From contig NZ_JACGWA010000010.1 in assembly GCF_014077505.1 (NCBI RefSeq), positions 62,001-126,000 on the forward strand: a stretch of 64,000 bases of DNA. The letters are read 5' to 3'. Positions 29,382-38,391 of this stretch are shown piece after piece (the stretch's first letter is position 1; each line of letters starts with the position of its first letter). The position numbers and the translations under genes were made by a program. The notes under the pieces were generated by a model. It was given only the letters and a program-made list of their open reading frames with translations. It ran no database searches and was not told the origin of the DNA. The stretch comes from Colwellia sp. BRX10-3 (lineage in GTDB: Bacteria > Pseudomonadota > Gammaproteobacteria > Enterobacterales > Alteromonadaceae).

Positions 29382-29900
29382 GTGAACTTTTTAAGTCAAT
29401 TATCTTTAAATCAACGAGCTTGGCAATTGCTCGCTGTTAGTGCCTTATGTTTTGAATTAATCGCATTATATTTTCAATACTTTATGGGACTTGAACCCTG
29501 CATTATGTGCATTTATCAACGCACCGCAATATGGGGGATATTTTTAGCGGGTGTTATTGGCGCCTTGGGTTGCCAAAACGTATTGTTGCGAATTGTCGCT
29601 TATGGCTTATGGGCCACAGGCGCCATTTGGGGGTTCATCATTGCTTTAGAACATGTTGACATGCAATCTTCAACCATGTCGTTTTTATTTAGTTGTGAGT
29701 TTATTCCAAACTTCCCTACTTGGGCGCCATTGCACCAATGGCTTCCTGCTTTGTTCGAAGCGACCGGTGACTGTGGGGATATTAAATGGCAATTCTTGGG
29801 TTTTACTATGCCACAAGTAATGCTAGTTATATTTGGCATTTATAGTGCAGCATTCGCCAGTATTTTATTGACACGTTTGCTCAAAGAAAAGATGCTTTAA
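29382..29900 (+). CDS. dsbB: Disulfide bond formation protein DsbB
   Basis: 172-residue inner-membrane quinone reductase that reoxidises DsbA. It has four transmembrane helices. The first catalytic pair is Cys40/Cys43 ([10 protein letters not shown]); the second pair is the Cys of FSCEF and that of TGDCGDI in the second periplasmic loop. The start is a GTG at 29382, the natural N-terminus by family length. Confidence 0.95.
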   Translation: MNFLSQLSLNQRAWQLLAVSALCFELIALYFQYFMGLEPCIMCIYQRTAIWGIFLAGVIGALGCQNVLLRIVAYGLWATGAIWGFIIALEHVDMQSSTMSFLFSCEFIPNFPTWAPLHQWLPALFEATGDCGDIKWQFLGFTMPQVMLVIFGIYSAAFASILLTRLLKEKML

Positions 29901-29939
29901 TCGCGAACGCTAATCGACTAAATTTGTTCTTTACATAAA

Positions 29940-29965
29940 AATAAGCGGCATATTCCGCTTATTTA
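29940..29965. terminator. Bidirectional terminator between dsbB and DASS symporter genes
   Basis: Perfect 10-bp stem AAATAAGCGG (29940-29949) / CCGCTTATTT (29956-29965), 6-base loop, between convergent genes. Confidence 0.8.
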
Positions 29966-29984
29966 AACTCGCTTTCTATTGAGA

Positions 29985-31361
29985 TTAAATCAATAACAGA
30001 TAACAAGTAATACCCACTAAGCAGGCAATAATAAAGCTAAGCAAGGCCCCTTCTCTGACCATATCTTTAATTTCAATCTCACCCGTGCCGTAAGCAATAG
30101 CATTAGGTGCTGTAGCTACTGGTAACATAAAGGCACAACTAGCGCATATAGCCGCAGGGATCATTAATACTTTAGGATCATAACCTGAGGCAATAGCCGC
30201 CGCAGCTAAAATAGGCATTAGTAAGGTTGCCGTTGCTGTGTTACTGGTTATTTCTGTTAGATATGTAACCACCAAACAAATAGTAATAATCATGATAATT
30301 GCAGGTAAGTTAGCGAATGACGCAAGCCACTGACCCAATAAATCACTCAAACCTGACGCAACAAAACCTTTAGCTAACGCGATACCGCCAGCAAAAAGCA
30401 GTAACATACCCCAGGGAATGGTTTTGGCGCTGTCCCAATCTAATAAACGCGAACCTTTACCATTAGGCACTATAAACATTAGCACTACAGCAAATAAGGC
30501 AACAGTGCTATCGCCTGCTATTTCAACATTTAAAACGCCACTCCAACCACCAAAGGGCTCTGAGCGTGTTATCCATGCGAGTGCTGTTAACCCAAACACC
30601 CATAATGTGCGAGTTTCTTCCGCCCGCCATGGTCCTAAAACAGGCAAATGTACTTCTTGTTCAAGTTTGACATTTCTGGTTAGCCAAAAGGCAATAATTG
30701 GAATAGCAAGAACGACAATAGGTACGCCAATTTTCATCCATTCTAAAAAGCCAAACTCAATGCCGGTTTGCTCTTCGTAAATGCCCATAAAAATTACGTT
30801 AGGCGGCGTACCAATTGGGGTACCAACACCGCCAACACTTGCGGCATAAGCAATTCCAAGAATTAAAGCCACTTTAAGATTTTGATTATCAATATGTTTT
30901 AGAATAGCCAAGGCAATGGGTAGCATAATTAAGGTTGTTGCAGTGTTGGATATCCACATGCTTAAAAATGCACTGGCTAACATAAAGCCCAACACCATAC
31001 GACGTCCACTTTTAACGCCAACCAAGCGCACCATATAAACAGCTAAACGCTCGTGCGCGCCACTTTTTTCAATGGCTTTTGACAGCATAAATGCGCCCAT
31101 TAATAGTAAAATTACGTGACTACCAAGGGCTGATGCGACCGTTTTATGATCAACAACGCCAAACAGTGGTAACAAGGCAAAAGGGACTAATGATGTTGCA
31201 GGGATAGGTAATGCTTCGGTAATCCACCAAATAACAGTTAATAACGTTATAGCCGCTGCGATAGCAGCTTTACTCTCCAAACCAATGGCTTGCAAAACAA
31301 AGTAAAAGCATACAGCTAAAACAGGCGCTACCGGAATGAATAGCTGTCTAGTTAATTTCAT
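29985..31361 (-). CDS. DASS (SLC13) family sodium:anion/dicarboxylate symporter
   Basis: 458-residue inner-membrane symporter for sodium-coupled uptake of di- or tricarboxylates or similar anions. Both inverted-repeat SNT motifs are present: MWISNTATTLIMLP and TEITSNTATATLLMP, which form the Na+ and substrate sites. IWWITEALPIPATSLVP is the family's N-terminal signature. I chose the ATG at 31361 over the TTG four codons upstream. The exact substrate (succinate, malate, citrate) cannot be read from the sequence. Confidence 0.92.
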   Translation of the reverse strand: MKLTRQLFIPVAPVLAVCFYFVLQAIGLESKAAIAAAITLLTVIWWITEALPIPATSLVPFALLPLFGVVDHKTVASALGSHVILLLMGAFMLSKAIEKSGAHERLAVYMVRLVGVKSGRRMVLGFMLASAFLSMWISNTATTLIMLPIALAILKHIDNQNLKVALILGIAYAASVGGVGTPIGTPPNVIFMGIYEEQTGIEFGFLEWMKIGVPIVVLAIPIIAFWLTRNVKLEQEVHLPVLGPWRAEETRTLWVFGLTALAWITRSEPFGGWSGVLNVEIAGDSTVALFAVVLMFIVPNGKGSRLLDWDSAKTIPWGMLLLFAGGIALAKGFVASGLSDLLGQWLASFANLPAIIMIITICLVVTYLTEITSNTATATLLMPILAAAAIASGYDPKVLMIPAAICASCAFMLPVATAPNAIAYGTGEIEIKDMVREGALLSFIIACLVGITCYLLLI

Positions 31362-31475
31362 AAATTTACCCAATATTTTTATTATTATTTGAATCTAAAT
31401 TATTATTTATTACTATTATATTTGTTATTAAAGTTTGCAGCTTTTTAATCAACGGTTTACAAAATCAGCTAAAAT

Positions 31476-32495
31476 TTAACGATAACTCTTAATCAATTTG
31501 CTCGCTTGTTGCCACGCTAAATTTTCACTAAGCGTTGACCAGTTATTATTTTTATCTGGCATTTTCAATAGTTTTTTAAGCCTTTCACCGCCGACTAACG
31601 AGGTTGAAATATTGGCATTATCGAGCACATCAACGCAGCCATCTCTGTTGTTACATAGCAATAGCATATCGCAACCTGCAGCTTGTGCCGCTTCAGCGCG
31701 TTCAATATAACCACCAACACTGGCTGCACCCTGCATTGATAAATCATCACTAAAAATTACGCCATTAAACCCGAGTTGTTCTCTTAAAATATTTTGTAGC
31801 CAATAGTGAGAAAAACCAACCGCTTGGCTGTCAACATCAGGAAAAATAACGTGTGCAGGCATCAAAGCATCAACTTTACCTTTACCTATTAGTTGTTTAA
31901 ATGGCGTTAAATCTTGCTGGAAAATTTCTGCTCTTGAACGTGTATCTATTGGTAGATCAATATGAGAATCGGCTTTAACACTGCCATGCCCTGGAAAATG
32001 TTTTCCAGTTGCTTTCATACCAACTTGATGCAAACCATTAATAAAAGCTTCGGCTAATTCGCTAACATAATCAGGTTGTTGATGAAAAGCGCGATCACCA
32101 ATAACATCGCTAATGTTATTAATATCGAGTACTGGCGCAAAACTGATATCAATGTCAACCGCCTGCACTTCCAATGCCATTAATATTGCACTTTGTTTGG
32201 CAAGTTCTTTGGCTAAAGTGATATTCTGCGCTGACATTTGCCATAATTTACCCATAGCCGGGATCAACGAAAAACCATCACGAAAACGTTGTACACGTCC
32301 ACCTTCATGATCAACGGCTATTAAAATAGGCTTGTTTGCCGCGACTCTAATTTGCTGACTTAAATCGGCAATTTGTTCTGGTGATTGATAATTGCGAGTA
32401 AAAAAAATTAAGCCACCAACGAGTGGATGTTGAAGAATTTCTTTATCTTCTTGAGACAATGATGTGCCTTGCACATCAAGCATGACTGGACCCAT
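31476..32495 (-). CDS. nagZ: Beta-N-acetylhexosaminidase NagZ
   Basis: 339-residue cytoplasmic GH3 enzyme that removes GlcNAc from anhydro-muropeptides in peptidoglycan recycling. Motifs seen: VDHEGGRVQRF, KHFPGHG with the catalytic-loop His, and the nucleophile Asp in FSDDLSMQGA. In Pseudomonas aeruginosa nagZ lies directly next to psrA, as here, where the PsrA-like gene is upstream on the same strand. Confidence 0.95.
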   Translation of the reverse strand: MGPVMLDVQGTSLSQEDKEILQHPLVGGLIFFTRNYQSPEQIADLSQQIRVAANKPILIAVDHEGGRVQRFRDGFSLIPAMGKLWQMSAQNITLAKELAKQSAILMALEVQAVDIDISFAPVLDINNISDVIGDRAFHQQPDYVSELAEAFINGLHQVGMKATGKHFPGHGSVKADSHIDLPIDTRSRAEIFQQDLTPFKQLIGKGKVDALMPAHVIFPDVDSQAVGFSHYWLQNILREQLGFNGVIFSDDLSMQGAASVGGYIERAEAAQAAGCDMLLLCNNRDGCVDVLDNANISTSLVGGERLKKLLKMPDKNNNWSTLSENLAWQQASKLIKSYR

Positions 32496-32660
32496 AACAA
32501 CACTTTCAAAAATTAAGATGTCGCTACTCTACCTAAATAACGCCAATAAACAAAGATGCTTAGGCTATTTACTGTTAATAATTTAGGAAATTGGCATTAG
32601 GCTTTTAACGATTTCGAACTACATTACTGAAATATAGAAGCATGATAATAGTAGTATGTA

Positions 32661-32699
32661 ATATTTAGCGTTATCTTATTAGTAAATAACACTAAATAT
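32661..32699. repeat. Hairpin 3' of the PsrA-like gene
   Basis: 14-bp arms ATATTTAGCGTTAT (32661-32674) and ATAACACTAAATAT (32686-32699) with one mismatch, 8 bp beyond the regulator stop. No T-run follows on the minus strand; possibly a 3'-end stabiliser or weak terminator. Confidence 0.45.
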
Positions 32700-32706
32700 C
32701 AAGTAA

Positions 32707-33342
32707 TTAACTTCTGATAGCTACCGGCATCGGTGCACCAACACCTGCAGCAACATAAGGAATAACATTACGGATAACGTCTGAAATTTGCAAATCACGT
32801 TCGAAATCACTTTTAGCAATATCGATTAAAGCGTCACTTGAAGACATAGTAAAAACGACTGTACCCATGGTGAAATGTAAACGCCAAAACATCTCTTCAG
32901 CACTTAGCTGTGGATAAGCTTTTTGTACTGCTAAAACAAAATTATCAATAACACCTGGGTATTGAGTAGTTAAAAACCAACGTAAAAAACCTTGGCTGTC
33001 AGTATAACCTCGACCTAAAAGCTGCAAAAAGTTACTGGTACCGTTATTTTTAAAATCGTTTAATGATAATAGCGGATCGATAAAAGCAGAAAACACCTCA
33101 ATTAGACTGGGTGAATCTTGCTCACAAACTTGCGTTAAAGCTATTTCTAAACGCGGCGATAACTCGTTCATATAACGAGACATCACGGCTTTAATTAATT
33201 CTTTTTTCGAACCAAAATGATAATTAACAGCCGCTAAGTTAACTTCAGCCTGACTGGTTATTTCACGTAGAGAGGTGCCGTTAAAACCCTTATCTGCAAA
33301 CAAACTCTCTGCTGCATCTAATATTTTATTCTTCGTACTCAT
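32707..33342 (-). CDS. psrA: TetR-family regulator, PsrA-like
   Basis: 211 residues. The N-terminal HTH (KILDAAESLFADKGFNGTSLREITSQAEVNLAAVNYHFGSK in segments) strongly resembles PsrA, the fatty-acid-responsive repressor of beta-oxidation genes in Pseudomonas and Alteromonadales. Three things support this: the HTH sequence, the neighbouring nagZ as in P. aeruginosa, and a TTTAAAC-N4-GTTTAAA palindrome upstream. The ligand-binding C-terminus is typical TetR. The exact regulon is unknown. Confidence 0.78.
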   Translation of the reverse strand: MSTKNKILDAAESLFADKGFNGTSLREITSQAEVNLAAVNYHFGSKKELIKAVMSRYMNELSPRLEIALTQVCEQDSPSLIEVFSAFIDPLLSLNDFKNNGTSNFLQLLGRGYTDSQGFLRWFLTTQYPGVIDNFVLAVQKAYPQLSAEEMFWRLHFTMGTVVFTMSSSDALIDIAKSDFERDLQISDVIRNVIPYVAAGVGAPMPVAIRS

Positions 33343-33392
33343 AGTTAAATAACGCCGTAGTATTAGTTAGTTCAACAAATTAATACAAGCAG

Positions 33393-33410
33393 TTTAAACA
33401 AGCGTTTAAA
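33393..33410. promoter_or_regulatory. PsrA-type operator
   Basis: Perfect palindrome TTTAAAC-AAGC-GTTTAAA, 51-68 bp before the regulator start. AAAC-N4-GTTT is the core reported for PsrA sites, so autoregulation is likely. Confidence 0.6.
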
Positions 33411-33979
33411 ATAACGCAACTAGGATTAACGTTTGGCTATATAATAGGTAAAAAAATAAAACCAAAAAACCGGCGAGCAACAACTATATTACAAACTGTT
33501 ACTGGTTAAGCAAAGTAATAAAAGCAACAATACACTTATGCTAATATTCCAATAATGACTGTTTTCCTTGTGGCATTTATTCATTGCCTTTGGTTTTCTG
33601 TAAAATTATACATACTCATTTTTATTGCTGAGTCGTTATTATATCAAATCCCCCCGCTTCCTTGGTTACAAACTATTACAGAAAAAGCACAGTTAAAAAC
33701 ACCTAATGTAGCTATTATATTTAGGCGTCTCTTGAAGAGATTTTTGAAGCGCAAATTTCATACTTTCCCTAGTATATTTTATATAATGGCTCAGCATCCC
33801 TTTCGCTGAGCTTTTTTTTGTCTAAAATTTGTTAATCCTCCTATTTATTAACTTTCCAACAAATCCAACACCGCCAATACTATTGCCAATATACTAATCT
33901 CAATCTACACTAGCCAAGACCTTATATTAAGTTGACTAAGGCGCAAATTAAGCGCTAATAAAAACAAAAACGGATACTT
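33411..33979. other. Intergenic region with orphan terminator
   Basis: 569 bp between the PsrA-like gene and the M2 peptidase gene. A strong plus-strand terminator sits at 33789-33818 although no gene is clearly encoded before it. An 84-codon frame (33555-33809, hydrophobic N-terminus, basic C-terminus) has no ribosome-binding site. The region may give a small RNA; a TATAAT lies at 33440-33445. Confidence 0.4.
33789..33818 (+). terminator. Orphan intrinsic terminator
   Basis: Stem GCTCAGC (33789-33795) / GCTGAGC (33805-33811) followed by a run of T (33812-33818). It is textbook in form; the transcript it ends is unknown. Confidence 0.8.
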
Positions 33980-35824
33980 ATGAAACCAACATTTAAATTA
34001 ACTACAGCAGCTATCTTAGTAGCAACAAGCCTAAGTGCTTGTAATGGTGACAACACAGTAAAAAATGACGTTAAACCAGCAAGCGTGGCGAGCAAGGTAT
34101 TAACGATGCAAGATGCAGAAAAATTTTTAGCCGCTACTGAAATTGAATTAGTGCAACTTAACACTGAAGGCAGTCGTGCGGCTTGGATAAATTCAAACTT
34201 TATTACTGAAGATACCTCAGCGCTTGCCGCTGCTGCCGATCAAAAATCGACTGAAGCCGGTGTAAGATTTGCCATGCAAGCCGCTAAGTTTGACTCTGTT
34301 GATGTAAACGTAGATCAACGTCGAAAGCTCAATATATTAAAACAAAGTTTAGTGATGCCCGCACCGCAAGATTCTGTAAAATCGGCAGAGTTAGCGAAAA
34401 TTGGTGCTGAATTAAATAGCATGTATGGCAAAGGAAATTACACCACTGAGTCAGGTAAAACTTTAAGTTTAGGCCAGATGACTGCAACAATGGCAACCTC
34501 ACGTGATTACGATGAGTTGTTAGAAATGTGGCAAGGTTGGCGAACGATCAGTCCTGACATGAAGCCATTATATATGCGCCAAGCCGAACTGGGTAACGAA
34601 GGTGCACAAGGTTTAGGTTATGCAGATCTGGGCGCAATGTGGCGTTCTAATTACGATATGTCGGCAGATGATTTTGCTAAAGAACTAGACCGTTTATGGG
34701 GACAAGTTAAACCTTTATACGATGATCTACATTGTTATGTACGTACTGAATTAGGCAAAACTTACGGCGAAGATAAAGTACCACAAGACCAACCTATTCC
34801 AGCACATTTACTTGGTAACATGTGGGCACAATCGTGGGGCAATATTTATGACTTAGTCGCACCAGAAAATGCCGATCCTGGTTATGATGTTACCAAACAA
34901 CTTGCCACTAATAATTACGATGAAATTAAAATGGTAAAAGGCGCTGAAAGCTTTTTCACCTCGCTTGGCTTTGAAGCATTACCTGAAACATTTTGGCAGC
35001 GCTCTTTATTTACCAAGCCTGCCGACCGAGATGTGGTATGTCATGCTTCAGCATGGGACCTAAATGCCAAAGATGATATTCGCATTAAAATGTGTATCCA
35101 AAAAACCGGTGAAGATTTTTCGGTTATTCATCACGAACTAGGTCATAATTTTTATCAACGTGCTTACCAAAACCAGCCAGTTTATTATCAAAACAGTGCT
35201 AACGACGGCTTTCACGAAGCCATTGGCGACACTATTGCCTTATCAGTTACGCCTAAGTATTTAAAAGAGATTGGTTTAATTAATACCATTCCTGATGAGT
35301 CGAAAGACATTGGCTTATTAATGAAAATGGCCTTGGATAAGGTTGCTTTTATTCCATTTGGTTTAATGGTTGATCAATGGCGTTGGAAAGTTTATTCCGG
35401 TGAAGTTAGCCCTGAAAACTATAATACAGCTTGGTGGGAATTACGTGAAAAATACCAAGGAGTAACCGCCCCGATTGATCGTGACACTAATGCTTTTGAT
35501 CCTGGCGCAAAATACCATGTACCCGCAGGCGTGCCTTATTCACGTTATTTTTTAGCACACATTCAGCAATTTGAATTCCATCGTGCTTTATGTGAAATTT
35601 CAGGTAATACCGACCCTATTCATCGTTGTTCTATTTATAACAACAAAGATGCTGGAGCCGCATTAAATACCGTGCTTGAAATGGGTTCAAGCCAACCATG
35701 GCAACAAGCCTATAAGGTATTAACGGGTAATGAGCAAATGGATGCAACCGCTATCCTTGATTATTTTGCCCCGCTACACACTTGGTTAAAAGACAAAAAC
35801 CAAGGTAAGCAGTGTGGCTTTTAA
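33980..35824 (+). CDS. M2 family metallopeptidase (ACE-like), lipoprotein
   Basis: 614-residue zinc peptidyl-dipeptidase of the angiotensin-converting-enzyme family. The signal has a lipobox LSAC (Cys at about residue 21), so it is membrane-anchored in the periplasm. The zinc site is HELGH at residues 385-389, with the third ligand Glu413 in GFHEAIGD, as in ACE. The C-terminal part includes the conserved FQFHRALC-like segment (QFEFHRALCEI) and the PYSRYFLAHI stretch. It removes C-terminal dipeptides; the natural substrate is unknown and is probably nutritional peptides. Confidence 0.94.
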   Translation: MKPTFKLTTAAILVATSLSACNGDNTVKNDVKPASVASKVLTMQDAEKFLAATEIELVQLNTEGSRAAWINSNFITEDTSALAAAADQKSTEAGVRFAMQAAKFDSVDVNVDQRRKLNILKQSLVMPAPQDSVKSAELAKIGAELNSMYGKGNYTTESGKTLSLGQMTATMATSRDYDELLEMWQGWRTISPDMKPLYMRQAELGNEGAQGLGYADLGAMWRSNYDMSADDFAKELDRLWGQVKPLYDDLHCYVRTELGKTYGEDKVPQDQPIPAHLLGNMWAQSWGNIYDLVAPENADPGYDVTKQLATNNYDEIKMVKGAESFFTSLGFEALPETFWQRSLFTKPADRDVVCHASAWDLNAKDDIRIKMCIQKTGEDFSVIHHELGHNFYQRAYQNQPVYYQNSANDGFHEAIGDTIALSVTPKYLKEIGLINTIPDESKDIGLLMKMALDKVAFIPFGLMVDQWRWKVYSGEVSPENYNTAWWELREKYQGVTAPIDRDTNAFDPGAKYHVPAGVPYSRYFLAHIQQFEFHRALCEISGNTDPIHRCSIYNNKDAGAALNTVLEMGSSQPWQQAYKVLTGNEQMDATAILDYFAPLHTWLKDKNQGKQCGF

Positions 35825-35840
35825 CTTTTAGTTAGCTCTA

Positions 35841-35876
35841 AAAAAGCCGTTGAATTTTATAATTTAACGGCTTTTT
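35841..35876 (+). terminator. M2 peptidase terminator
   Basis: Perfect 11-bp stem AAAAAGCCGTT (35841-35851) / AACGGCTTTTT (35866-35876), then more T. Confidence 0.85.
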
Positions 35877-36324
35877 TTTATCTGTATTTATATGTGATTC
35901 TAGTAAAAAAGTGACTTTTAGTTGAATACTAGATGCAATACAGTGGCTCACTTTATATCTTAAGGTCATGAGTTTTATTAAATATCTTGAGTTGGCATAG
36001 CGTTAATCTTTTAAAGAAATATAATCTGCGGCTCGTTCCTCTAATATTCTACAGTTATTATAATCAAATTTTCTGCATTTCCTCCGAACAAAGCCTTTTA
36101 AAATTTTCTGCTGATATTAAGGATAATTCACATTTATACACTGTTAACATTTGATCAGATTATTATCTATTTACACTAAATTATGGTTTTATTCACAGGA
36201 AATAAAAAAGTCAAACATCTTAACCCATTGTAATTAAATATTTTTAATATTATGGCTTCATCTTTGCTATATTAACTCTATAAGAAGTTCTAACAAAATA
36301 TAAATATAAGCAAAGGAGTGACAC
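35877..36324. other. Intergenic region upstream of the DUF1707 gene
   Basis: 448 bp, very AT-rich. No gene was accepted. A minus-strand frame of 37 codons without a start ends at 36003. The promoter of the downstream gene should be here but none stands out. Confidence 0.45.
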
Positions 36325-36975
36325 ATGTCAGTAATTCTTGAAGATCGTCCAATCGAACAAGTGCGAGAAGAAACAATAGATCAATTAATATTTAACTATA
36401 GTCATGGGGTTATTTCTGCCGAAGCTTTCGAGCGCCGCCTAGATGATGCGATGGGAAGTGATTCTCACCAAGAGATTATCGATCTCGTTGCTGATTTAAC
36501 CTTAAAAGCAGACACTAAATACAATAATAATAAAGAACATCAATTTACCCCTAGCTACAGTAATGCAGACACTGACGACAGCTTAAACCTGAAGAGTATC
36601 TTAGGTAATGTTGAACGTAGCGGACAATGGAATGTGCCAAAAACCATCACGGTAAATAGCATTTTGGGCGAAGCAGTACTCGACTTTACCGATGCTGTTT
36701 TTCAACATCAACACGTGACCATTAAATTGAACTGTATTTTAGGAGGTAATAAAATTTACGTGCCTGAAAATATAAATGTTGTTTGTAAAACCTATGGCAT
36801 TATCAGTAGTATAGAAAATAAAGCCCCTTCAATGGCGACGAAGCAAGCCCCTATTATTACCATAGAAGGTAAAGTTATATTGGGGTCATTAAGTGTTTCG
36901 ATTAAAAGAACGATTAAAGAAAAGTTTATCGTATTTGCAAACAACCTAAAGTCAGCGTTTGACGGCGATAAATAA
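36325..36975 (+). CDS. DUF1707 (SHOCT-like) and LiaF-like C-terminal domain protein
   Basis: 216 residues, no membrane segment. The N-terminal 60 residues (TIDQLIFNYSHGVISAEAFERRLDDA) are a DUF1707/SHOCT-type short helical domain. The C-terminal part contains repeated strand motifs (LKSILGNVERSG, VNSILGEAVLDFTDA, LNCILGGNKIYVPENI, GKVILGSLSVS), the beta-solenoid pattern of the LiaF/DUF2154 cell-wall-stress domain known from Gram-positive bacteria. A strong AAAGGAGTGA precedes the ATG. Function here is unknown; an envelope-stress role is only suggested by the family. Confidence 0.78.
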   Translation: MSVILEDRPIEQVREETIDQLIFNYSHGVISAEAFERRLDDAMGSDSHQEIIDLVADLTLKADTKYNNNKEHQFTPSYSNADTDDSLNLKSILGNVERSGQWNVPKTITVNSILGEAVLDFTDAVFQHQHVTIKLNCILGGNKIYVPENINVVCKTYGIISSIENKAPSMATKQAPIITIEGKVILGSLSVSIKRTIKEKFIVFANNLKSAFDGDK

Positions 36976-37074
36976 TTTTCACGCTTTCCGTTTTATTTAT
37001 AAGTCTCATTTAAAACTGTAAGACATTGCAAGCTTAAAAGCCGCTTTGGAGCTGCTTGAGTGTTTTATATAGAT

Positions 37075-37102
37075 AAAAGCCAAACAGTAATGTTTGGCTT
37101 TT
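37075..37102. terminator. Bidirectional terminator
   Basis: Perfect 12-bp stem AAAAGCCAAACA (37075-37086) / TGTTTGGCTTTT (37091-37102), GTAA loop, between the convergent DUF1707 and Nramp-like genes. Confidence 0.85.
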
Positions 37103-37112
37103 GCGTGTTGAA

Positions 37113-37152
37113 TTGTTCAATTGTTCAATTGTTGAATTGTTCAATTGTTGAA
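37113..37152. repeat. Five tandem 8-bp repeats
   Basis: Five adjacent units TTGTTSAA (S is C, C, G, C, G in order), preceded by a partial unit. Because TTGTTCAA contains TTGAACAA on the other strand, the array can also fold on itself. It lies just 3' of the Nramp-like gene. Likely a simple-sequence expansion. Confidence 0.8.
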
Positions 37153-37170
37153 ACAGTTAAAACTAACTAG

Positions 37171-38391
37171 TTACAACAAACCAAACGCCGACATCAAACT
37201 TCGCCCGCCCAATAACAAAGTAATAAAAATAACACCTGCAGCTGCGATGTTCTGCCATACGTTATTACGATGCACACCTAGTACCTTTGTATTCATTATC
37301 CATAACAGAAAAATACTAATTAACGGTAAAAGAATGCCGTTTGCTACCTGGGCAAACCAAATAACAGCAACAGGTTTAAAACCAGCGCTACTAACCACAA
37401 CGCCAATAACTAGAATAATAATCCAAGTTAGTCTAAAGCCAAAGGCATTAAGGTTTTTATCTAAATTTAAAATGCCACTTAGCGCGAAGGCAGCGGCTAA
37501 AGGGGCTGTGATCGCAGATGATATACCAGCGGCAAACAGACCAAGACCAAGAAGTAGGCTTGCTGAATCACCAAATAACGGCTGCAGCACAGGTGCAATA
37601 TCGGCAGCACTTTGCAAGCTTATCTGCTTGCCAAAAAATGCGGAGGCGGCAGTTGAAAGTATAGCAACTGATATCAAAGCTCCAAGCGGAATTGAGACAA
37701 ATAAGTCTTTCCTTGCTGTGGAAATGTCTTTAACTGATTGCCATTTTTTACTTGCCGTTGATGTATGCAAAAATAAATTATATGGCACTACCGTAGTACC
37801 AATGAGTGCAATAACGGTTAGCGTTGCGCCTGTAGGTAATTCAAAGGCAAAAAAACTGGTCATTAACAGCTGCCATTGAGGTTCGCTTAAAAAAAATGTC
37901 ACGATAAATGCAACGCTCATCAAGCCAACTAAAAGTACTAAAGCTCTTTCAATTATCTTGTAACTTCCGGTAATAAGTAAAGCAAACGCACAAAGGCCAA
38001 TGAATAACGGAAATAAAGTATTGGCAAAAGTAACTTCCCAACCAAGCTGTTCTGTAACACTTATTAAACCTAAGCTTGCACCTGAAATATTGCCACTTTG
38101 GTAGGCTCCATTGCCTACAACAATCGCACTAACAACAAGCATAACAACACAAACCTTAATAAAGGGATGCTTTATAGCCTGTCGAATGTTTTCACCCAAG
38201 CCTTGCTGACTAACAATACCCAGCCTTGCCGCCATTTCTTGCAAAACTAAGGTAGCTACCATGGCAAAGAGTAATGCCCACACTAAAGATAAACCGTAAT
38301 TTGCTCCTGCCATTGATGCAGTAATTATCGTCCCTGGGCCTATAAATGCTGCCGTAACGAGAAATGCCGGCCCTATTTTTGGAAGCTTCAT
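37171..38391 (-). CDS. Nramp-related metal transporter with altered metal-site motifs
   Basis: 406-residue inner-membrane protein with about 11 helices, clearly of the Nramp/SLC11 superfamily. In helix 1 the metal-binding DPGN is replaced by GPGT (AAFIGPGTIITASMAGANYG). In helix 6 the usual MPHN is replaced by VPYN (IGTTVVPYNLFLHTS). The Asp, Asn and Met ligands of canonical Mn2+/Fe2+ transporters are therefore missing or changed, so the substrate may differ (Nramp-related Mg2+-type carriers are one possibility). It is convergent with the DUF1707 gene and divergent from the marR gene. Confidence 0.85.
   Translation of the reverse strand: MKLPKIGPAFLVTAAFIGPGTIITASMAGANYGLSLVWALLFAMVATLVLQEMAARLGIVSQQGLGENIRQAIKHPFIKVCVVMLVVSAIVVGNGAYQSGNISGASLGLISVTEQLGWEVTFANTLFPLFIGLCAFALLITGSYKIIERALVLLVGLMSVAFIVTFFLSEPQWQLLMTSFFAFELPTGATLTVIALIGTTVVPYNLFLHTSTASKKWQSVKDISTARKDLFVSIPLGALISVAILSTAASAFFGKQISLQSAADIAPVLQPLFGDSASLLLGLGLFAAGISSAITAPLAAAFALSGILNLDKNLNAFGFRLTWIIILVIGVVVSSAGFKPVAVIWFAQVANGILLPLISIFLLWIMNTKVLGVHRNNVWQNIAAAGVIFITLLLGGRSLMSAFGLL

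Noticed and set aside
33555-33809. 84-codon open frame with a hydrophobic N-terminus
   Set aside because: No ribosome-binding site, no recognisable family, and its stop lies inside a terminator stem. Kept only as part of a possible small-RNA locus.
35929-35938. Further copy of the TAGATGCAA word seen at the sigma locus
   Set aside because: It lacks the second ATCTAA core at the 22-bp offset and does not face a gene, so it is probably chance.
36003-36115. Minus-strand frame of 37 codons with a protein-like, basic, Cys-containing sequence
   Set aside because: It follows a stop codon and has no ATG, GTG or TTG start in frame. It may be a decayed fragment, but nothing identifies it.
37113-37152. 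Tandem repeats considered as a CRISPR array
   Set aside because: Units are 8 bp with no spacers and there are no cas genes nearby.
37145-37879. 244-codon plus-strand frame opposite the Nramp-like gene
   Set aside because: It is an antisense shadow of a conserved membrane protein gene, with composition typical of a reversed hydrophobic frame.
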